A stretch of 9,869 nt of DNA, from positions 1 to 9,869 of the forward strand of contig JAEOTI010000052.1 in assembly GCA_016839955.1 (NCBI GenBank), in the 5' to 3' direction. Below, one piece after another: positions 5,582 through 9,869 of the stretch. The notes beneath the pieces are model-generated. The model was not told the origin of the DNA, ran no database searches, and worked only from the letters and a program-made list of their open reading frames with translations. The translations under genes were made by a program, and so were the position numbers. Each line of letters starts with the position of its first letter. Position 1 is the first letter of the stretch. Source of the DNA: Candidatus Hodarchaeota archaeon (lineage in GTDB: Archaea > Asgardarchaeota > Heimdallarchaeia > Hodarchaeales > YT1-057).

Positions 5582-6746
5582 ACTTTTTATAGCAACCTAG
5601 GAATCGTGAAATGACGAGTCTTTGAATTTCTGAAGTGCCTTCACCAATTTCCAATAATCTTTGATCCCGATAGAGCCTTTCAATATCATATTCTTTCATA
5701 AGGCCATACCCACCATGAATTTGGACCCCATAATGCGTACATCGATGGGCAACTTCCGAACAATAAAGTTTTGCCATTGCTGCTAACTTCCGGTATTCGT
5801 CTCGTCCTTGGTCAAAGTACCAAGCTGCTTTATAGAGTAAATTACGAGCTGCTTCCACTTCTACGGCCATATCTGCTAATTTGAATGCAATTGCTTGGAA
5901 TGTTGAAATCGGTTTTCCAAATTGTTTTCGTTGTTTTGCATATTCTAGAGCCAAATCCAAGGCACCCTGGGCACAACCTAATCCCATTGCTCCAATCGAT
6001 AGTCTTCCTTTGTCTAGTGTATCAAGCATTTGATGAAATCCTTCCCCTCGATTCCCAAGCATTTTATCATTAGGAACTCGACAATTTGTAAAAAATAATT
6101 CTGATGTTATTGAAGATCTCCACATTAATTTCTGATGCATACTACGAGCTTCAAATCCTTCAGTTCCTTGATCTACAAGGAAACAAGTGTATTCTTTCTT
6201 TCCATCTGGCCTTTTACCAGTTATCGCTTGGACTGTAACTCCTAGGGAATAAGGTGTTGAGCCATTTGTGATGAAAATCTTTGATCCATCAATTGCCCAA
6301 TTATCACCCTCTTGTTTGGCTTTTGTTTTGGTTCCCCCTGCATCTGACCCCGCATCTGGTTCTGTTAAACCAAAACCCCAGAGTTTTTCCCCTGTAGTTA
6401 GTTTTGGTAAATAGTGTTCCTTTTGATCCTCATTTCCAAAATAGTATATTGGTCCGATTCCCAGTGAGTTATGGGCTGCAACTGTTGCTGCATGTGAACC
6501 ATCAACACGAGCTAATTCTTCAATAGCAACAACATAGGAAACATAATCTAAACCAGAACCACCGTAAGATTCAGGCACAAATATCCCTAAAATTCCTAGA
6601 TCTCCCATTTTTTTTGCTGTGATAGGAGAAAATTCTTCTTTTTCATCTAATTCTTGTGCTACTGGACGAATCTCTTTTTCAGCAAATTCTCGGACAGCAT
6701 CACGCATCATAACCGCAGGTTCAGGTAGATCAAAATTAATGGTCAT
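5580..6746 (-). CDS. Acyl-CoA dehydrogenase, short-chain/butyryl-CoA type
   Basis: 388 residues, full length for the SCAD group (about 380). The enzyme introduces an alpha-beta double bond in acyl-CoA, passing electrons from FAD to electron-transfer flavoprotein. Signature 1, G126-L-T-E-P-D-A-G-S-D (substrate/FAD region), and signature 2 (342-361, with Q342-I-H-G-G-Y-G) are intact. E369 in I-G-E-G-T-S-E-I-Q is the expected catalytic base at the SCAD position. R272-x-x-F-G-K and Q284-A-I match the FAD/dimer motifs. The domain order is helical N-terminal (1-120), beta (121-235), helical C-terminal (236-388). AGGATG seven nt before ATG supports the start. It is transcribed alone, divergent from gcvT. 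No ETF or hydratase gene is in the window. Chain length cannot be fixed from sequence; branched-chain acyl-CoA or isovaleryl-CoA are alternatives. Confidence 0.93.
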   Translation of the reverse strand: MTINFDLPEPAVMMRDAVREFAEKEIRPVAQELDEKEEFSPITAKKMGDLGILGIFVPESYGGSGLDYVSYVVAIEELARVDGSHAATVAAHNSLGIGPIYYFGNEDQKEHYLPKLTTGEKLWGFGLTEPDAGSDAGGTKTKAKQEGDNWAIDGSKIFITNGSTPYSLGVTVQAITGKRPDGKKEYTCFLVDQGTEGFEARSMHQKLMWRSSITSELFFTNCRVPNDKMLGNRGEGFHQMLDTLDKGRLSIGAMGLGCAQGALDLALEYAKQRKQFGKPISTFQAIAFKLADMAVEVEAARNLLYKAAWYFDQGRDEYRKLAAMAKLYCSEVAHRCTHYGVQIHGGYGLMKEYDIERLYRDQRLLEIGEGTSEIQRLVISRFLGCYKK

Positions 6747-6783
6747 AAATTAACATCCTATCTCTGATGAAAGGAGCATGAGT

Positions 6784-6792
6784 AATAAATTA
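6784..6792 (-). promoter_or_regulatory. Possible TATA box for the acyl-CoA dehydrogenase
   Basis: The minus strand reads TAATTTATT about 38-46 bp before the ATG at 6746, preceded by AAAGA as a weak purine-rich TFB-recognition element. A start site 25 nt downstream would leave a leader of about 15 nt that still includes the SD. Confidence 0.35.
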
Positions 6793-6848
6793 TCTTTAGT
6801 TTTTTTTAATGATTGAGAACAAAAGACTCAAAGTTATAGGTCAATAGA

Positions 6849-6856
6849 ATTTTATT
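6849..6856 (+). promoter_or_regulatory. Possible TATA box for gcvT
   Basis: ATTTTATT lies 50-57 bp before the GcvT start in the 159-bp divergent gap. The expected transcript would begin near 6880 and include the AGGCGA site before the start codon. Confidence 0.3.
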
Positions 6857-6905
6857 CAAACCAGTGATCTCAAATAGAATAGAAAAAACAAGCTAGGCGA
6901 ATTTA

Positions 6906-8051
6906 ATGAAACGAACACAGATGTATAATTGGCACAAAGAACATGGCAAAATGGTTTCTTTCGCAGGTTTTGAAATACCTGTCCTCTACAGTTCAATTAA
7001 GCAAGAACATATGGCTGTAAGAGACAACGTTGGGATTTTCGATGTTTCTCATATGGGTCGGTTATTTGCTGAAGGAATAGATGTTTTACCTTTTTTTAAT
7101 ACCTTAGTGCCAAGAGATCTTGAGAAATTAGCAGTTGGCCGGGGAGCATACTCTTTCGTTTTAAATGAACATGCTGGTTTCCGAGATGATGTTGTATTAT
7201 TTCGATTATCTGAAACCAGATATATGTTAGTGTGGAACGCTGGTAATCTAGAAAAGATTCCTATGTGGATTTCAAATATGCTAGCATTCGTTAATCAGTT
7301 GGGTAAACCTCTGGATATTCAAATACAGAATATCGCTGCAGAAAGTGCCATGTTTGCAGTTCAAGGACCTAATGCTGTTAATCTCGTTGAAGAAATTTTT
7401 ACAGGAGATATACCTACTCGCTGGGGCGTCTCAGAAGGTAATATTTCTTCGAGTGATGTAATTTTAAGCAGAACAGGTTATACTGGTGAAGACGGATTTG
7501 AGATTAGTATTCTTGATTCAAGTTATGAATACCCTCTAAACGCTGAAACAGTTTGGAATAGCGTTCTCGAGAGTAGTGATGTTGAACCCTGTGGTTTAGG
7601 AGCTCGAGATAGTCTTAGACTTGAAAGTGGCTTTTCTCTTTATGGAAATGATATCTATGAAGATATTGATCCTGTCTCTGCTGATCTATGTTTTCCTCCT
7701 TTTATTCATTTGAACAAAGATTCATTTTTTATGGGTAAAGAACGACTCCTTGAATTAAATCAAAACCCCCCCACCATTAAACGAGTGGGATTCGTTTCAA
7801 CCGAAAAAGGACCCAGTCCCCGCCCAGGAATGCCAATCCTAAATGAAACAGGTGAGAAAATAGGAAACGTAACAAGTGGATCTTTCAGTCCCTTACTTGA
7901 GATTGGTGTAGGCATGGGCTATTTGATGACTGAATATATTGATGTTGGAACTATGATAGCTTTCGAGCATCGGGGAAAGCACTATCCAATGGAAGTCAAG
8001 AAATTTCCACTCTATGATGCAAATAAGTATGGTCATGCCCGGAAAGTATAA
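6906..8051 (+). CDS. gcvT: Aminomethyltransferase, glycine cleavage system T-protein
   Basis: 381 residues, slightly longer than the common 360-375. T-protein transfers the methylene group of aminomethyl-lipoyl H-protein to tetrahydrofolate (or tetrahydromethanopterin in some archaea), releasing ammonia. N-terminal landmarks: Y7-N-W-H-K-E-H-G, F19-A-G-F-E-I-P, F45-D-V-S-H-M-G, R79-G-A-Y-S and the pterin-binding pair D94-D95. Central: G191-Y-T-G-E-D-G-F-E and G230-L-G-A-R-D-S-L-R-L-E. C-terminal: K271-D-S-F-F-M-G-K, then N321-V-T-S-G-S-F-S-P and G336-M-G-Y in the last beta domain. All the expected T-protein motifs are present, so it should be active. AGGCGA lies five nt before ATG. GcvH and GcvP are not in the window. 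It is followed 38 bp later by a NodB-type gene and is divergent from the acyl-CoA dehydrogenase. A different GcvT-fold enzyme (a demethylase) is less likely because motif identity is high. Confidence 0.9.
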   Translation: MKRTQMYNWHKEHGKMVSFAGFEIPVLYSSIKQEHMAVRDNVGIFDVSHMGRLFAEGIDVLPFFNTLVPRDLEKLAVGRGAYSFVLNEHAGFRDDVVLFRLSETRYMLVWNAGNLEKIPMWISNMLAFVNQLGKPLDIQIQNIAAESAMFAVQGPNAVNLVEEIFTGDIPTRWGVSEGNISSSDVILSRTGYTGEDGFEISILDSSYEYPLNAETVWNSVLESSDVEPCGLGARDSLRLESGFSLYGNDIYEDIDPVSADLCFPPFIHLNKDSFFMGKERLLELNQNPPTIKRVGFVSTEKGPSPRPGMPILNETGEKIGNVTSGSFSPLLEIGVGMGYLMTEYIDVGTMIAFEHRGKHYPMEVKKFPLYDANKYGHARKV

Positions 8052-8075
8052 TATACTTCATTTTTGTTCAACTCT

Positions 8076-8081
8076 GGAGAG
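8076..8081 (+). promoter_or_regulatory. Ribosome binding site that argues for a CTG start
   Basis: GGAGAG at 8076-8081 lies eight nt before an in-frame CTG (8090). The later TTG (8108) has only TTAGGG three nt or less away, too close to serve. Confidence 0.5.
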
Positions 8082-8089
8082 TCATCCAT

Positions 8090-8977
8090 CTGTACGTAGC
8101 ATTAGGGTTGGATGTTGACCGTGATGCTCCTTTTACAAAGGAGGGATTAGTTCATGGGATTAGCATGCCATTAATGTCCCGAGATTTTTCGTTTTTAAAA
8201 GATCCAAGTAGAGCAGCTGTGTTTGAAGGGACTGTTGCAGGATTACAATCTTTTTTTGATGAATTAGAAATAGTAATACCTTCTCTTTTCTTCTTAGAGG
8301 GTAGGGCTACAATTTTCCTAGCGGAAAATCATACAGATTTATTAAAAAAGATGAAAAGTTCAATCATTGGGTTTCATGGAATGGACCATGAAGACATGGT
8401 AGGATCTAGCTCGAAAATCCCTCTAAGTCTTGAAGAAAATCTTAAAACGATTAATGATGGGAAGAAAATCATTCAAGAAGTTACTGGGTTTAACCCGATA
8501 ATTTTTCGAGCTCCATATATGCAAATTAACACTAACTTGTTAGAGAAGTTACCTTCCTGTGGATTTCAGTTTGATTCGTCTTTGTATACTGAAACTTCCC
8601 AACCACCATTTCCCTATGAAGTTACAAAGGGATTAACTGAAATTCCCGTTATTAAATATCCACAAGGAAGTCAAAAATTCCTTTATCTATATCTGTGGTC
8701 ACTTTTTGAAGGAAAACGTTCCCCTGAAGAATATATTAAAGTTATTTCTGATTTAGCAATTAAGAAAAATGTTTCACACGATTCTACTGTTCCTTCAACA
8801 ATTTGTTTAATAAATTTACACCCTTGGCATCTTGCTTTCAACATTTCTGAGAAAAGATATCTTACAAAACAGGAATGTGAGAAGAATCTCCACTACCTAC
8901 AATTTATACTTGATGAGTTGAGTCAATTTTCAGAAATTTCGTTCGAACTGCCTTCAATATTAAAACTTGTAAGGTAA
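8090..8977 (+). CDS. NodB-type polysaccharide deacetylase domain protein
   Basis: About 295 residues from a CTG start at 8090; the first standard start codon is TTG at 8108. I prefer 8090 because an SD lies eight nt upstream, and because the TTG would make the catalytic Asp residue 2 and delete the first core strand (Y-V-A-L-G-L). No ATG, GTG or TTG exists between the upstream stop at 8024 and 8108. NodB motifs, numbered from 8090: D8-V-D10 (catalytic base and metal ligand), H96-G-M-D-H100 (metal ligands), R140-A-P-Y, F161-D162, and L-H244-P-W (catalytic His). The family deacetylates N- or O-acetylated sugars using a divalent metal. There is no signal peptide, so it may act inside the cell, for example on a nucleotide-sugar or lipid-linked glycan. 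Archaeal members commonly carry the D-V-D-R-D-A form. It follows gcvT by 38 bp and may be co-transcribed; no functional link is apparent. Confidence 0.78.
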   Translation: MYVALGLDVDRDAPFTKEGLVHGISMPLMSRDFSFLKDPSRAAVFEGTVAGLQSFFDELEIVIPSLFFLEGRATIFLAENHTDLLKKMKSSIIGFHGMDHEDMVGSSSKIPLSLEENLKTINDGKKIIQEVTGFNPIIFRAPYMQINTNLLEKLPSCGFQFDSSLYTETSQPPFPYEVTKGLTEIPVIKYPQGSQKFLYLYLWSLFEGKRSPEEYIKVISDLAIKKNVSHDSTVPSTICLINLHPWHLAFNISEKRYLTKQECEKNLHYLQFILDELSQFSEISFELPSILKLVR

Positions 8978-9038
8978 ATGAATCCGTTTTATTTGATTTA
9001 CTCAACTCCTTAATCGACTAGACTATTTCGAGATAATC

Positions 9039-9045
9039 TTTTTTT
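9039..9045 (+). terminator. T7 tract after the deacetylase gene
   Basis: Seven consecutive T lie 62 bp beyond the deacetylase stop, in a 67-bp gap between two convergent genes, ending in the stop codon of the minus-strand gene. Archaeal RNA polymerase can terminate at such tracts. There is no convincing stem-loop. Confidence 0.35.
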
Positions 9046-9869
9046 CACCAACCTTCTTCTTCATCTTCCTCAAGAGACGAAATCAAAGATCTAAGCGATT
9101 TCAATGGTAAATCTTTCAATTCTTTTTCAAGATCTTTTTCCGTTCCTTCCTTTATTTCCTCCATCTCAACTTTTCGGTCTAAGTCATCTGAACTAAAAGA
9201 AAGGTCTATTTCTGATAGAGCATCTGTAAATGGGGCTTTTGGAGGAGGACCAATAAGGGGTTTTCCATCTTCTGTACGAGAAACTTCAGGAGGCGCGGCA
9301 ATCTTTGGTTTTTCCTCACCTTCTTCATCCCAAGAATCAAGCATAGAGCTTAGTTTACTAAAACCTGTAATTTCTTCAGTAACTTCTTCTCGTACTGGTT
9401 CTTCTGCTTGATCTATTTTTGCTTCTAGTTCATTCAGTGATCCAAAAGCACCTGCAAATTCTTCTGTTGCTTCGGATGGTTCCGTATCTGTTGGTTGGCT
9501 TCCTTCAACTTCCTCAGGTGCAAATCGTCCAAGGGTTCGAAATGTGCCACCCAATTCTTCAAATTCGTCGCTTATTTCTTCTCGAATTGGTTCTTCTTCC
9601 TTTTCGATTGGGGATGGAATTTCCTCTGAAGTAACACTAGGAGTAGCTTGAGGTTGTACTATTAGTTCAGGTTCGCTTGGAATGATTTTTTCTGGTTCTG
9701 GTTCTATTAAACTTAATCCAAGTTCTTGTAGTTCTTCATCAGTGTCTTTTTCAGGAAGAGTAAAAATTAATTCTTTCATCCGTTTAACGTCTTCATTTCT
9801 TTCTTGGTTTTTATAGGCTTTCATCAATCTCTCGAGTATAGTATTTAATCCCGCTGCTTTACCAACTAA
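9045..9869 (-). CDS. Acidic, probably disordered protein, partial at the right edge
   Basis: I do not recognise the family. The frame stays open beyond the in-frame TTG (9825-9827) and ATG (9822-9824) to the last base, and the added codons encode a plausible amphipathic helix (L-N-T-I-L-E-R-L-M-K-A-Y), so the true start is probably outside the window. Numbered from the TTG, residues 1-40 are helical and charged, while 41-260 are dominated by Glu, Asp, Pro and Ser with few hydrophobics, the profile of an intrinsically disordered linker. Short hydrophobic islands recur: F89-E-E-L-G-G-T-F, F124-A-G-A-F-G-S-L, F156-S-K-L-S-S-M-L, F200-T-D-A-L, and L242-K-S-L-R-S-L-I-S-S-L. Two of the linkers repeat the pattern E-E-P-I/V-R-E-E. 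The islands look like docking motifs. There is no signal peptide or membrane helix in the visible part. It may be a scaffold or adaptor protein; this is inference. Confidence 0.7.
   Translation of the reverse strand, partial: LVGKAAGLNTILERLMKAYKNQERNEDVKRMKELIFTLPEKDTDEELQELGLSLIEPEPEKIIPSEPELIVQPQATPSVTSEEIPSPIEKEEEPIREEISDEFEELGGTFRTLGRFAPEEVEGSQPTDTEPSEATEEFAGAFGSLNELEAKIDQAEEPVREEVTEEITGFSKLSSMLDSWDEEGEEKPKIAAPPEVSRTEDGKPLIGPPPKAPFTDALSEIDLSFSSDDLDRKVEMEEIKEGTEKDLEKELKDLPLKSLRSLISSLEEDEEEGW
9369..9596 (-). repeat. Internal degenerate repeat in the acidic protein gene
   Basis: Two copies, 9561-9596 and 9369-9404, encode E-E-P-I-R-E-E-I-S-D-E-F and E-E-P-V-R-E-E-V-T-E-E-I. Each is followed by a short hydrophobic island. 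The two DNA copies differ mainly at codon third positions and by conservative changes, suggesting an old duplication kept by selection. Confidence 0.55.

Noticed and set aside
9419..9634. Plus-strand frame of 71 codons opposite the acidic protein
   Set aside because: Its Leu/Val-rich translation is just the complement of the Glu/Ser-rich coding strand.
1..9869. Mobile element, CRISPR array or defence system
   Set aside because: No transposase, integrase, long terminal repeats, spaced direct repeats or nuclease genes are visible; the RHH pair lacks a toxin partner.

Overview
The window is AT-rich, gene-dense DNA with ten protein genes and no gene-free stretch over 300 bases. I see no rRNA, tRNA, CRISPR array, insertion sequence or integrase. 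The gene set looks archaeal: a thiolase-family protein paired with a DUF35 zinc-ribbon/OB-fold protein, ribbon-helix-helix (RHH)-type small proteins, a secreted protein held by a C-terminal membrane anchor and rich in N-glycosylation sequons, and an archaeal-style NodB deacetylase with a D-V-D-R-D-A motif. Shine-Dalgarno (SD) sites of the AGGTGA/GAGGTG type precede most genes. AT-richness together with acyl-CoA dehydrogenase, DUF35/thiolase and GcvT would suit an Asgard archaeon (Heimdallarchaeia-like). That placement is inference, not proof.

Layout. Minus strand, 95-1099: secreted, membrane-anchored protein of unknown function. Minus strand, 1222-3168: two-gene unit, thiolase-family gene then DUF35 gene 12 bp later, closed by a strong stem-loop at 1187-1208. 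Minus strand, 3280-4835: tightly packed unit in the order nitroreductase-like flavoprotein, RHH protein, second RHH-like small protein, SCP2 lipid-binding protein. Minus strand, 4986-5438: four-helix membrane protein with a stem-loop/T10 terminator. Minus strand, 5580-6746: acyl-CoA dehydrogenase. Plus strand, 6906-8977: glycine-cleavage T-protein (GcvT) and a NodB-type deacetylase. Minus strand, 9045 to the right edge: a very acidic, probably disordered protein that runs off the window.

How the genes may work together. Acyl-CoA dehydrogenase, thiolase-family protein, DUF35 partner, SCP2 carrier and an FMN oxidoreductase all point to acyl-CoA or lipid-chain metabolism. The most notable point is that the thiolase-family protein has Gly where the nucleophilic Cys should be, while the His-containing HDAFS and GHP motifs are kept. 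With its DUF35 partner it resembles, in architecture, the Cys-less thiolase-fold aldolases such as Ltp2, rather than a normal thiolase. The window could therefore encode part of a retro-aldol route for acyl-CoA or isoprenoid side-chain cleavage. This is a hypothesis. The GcvT/NodB pair and the acidic protein seem unrelated to it.
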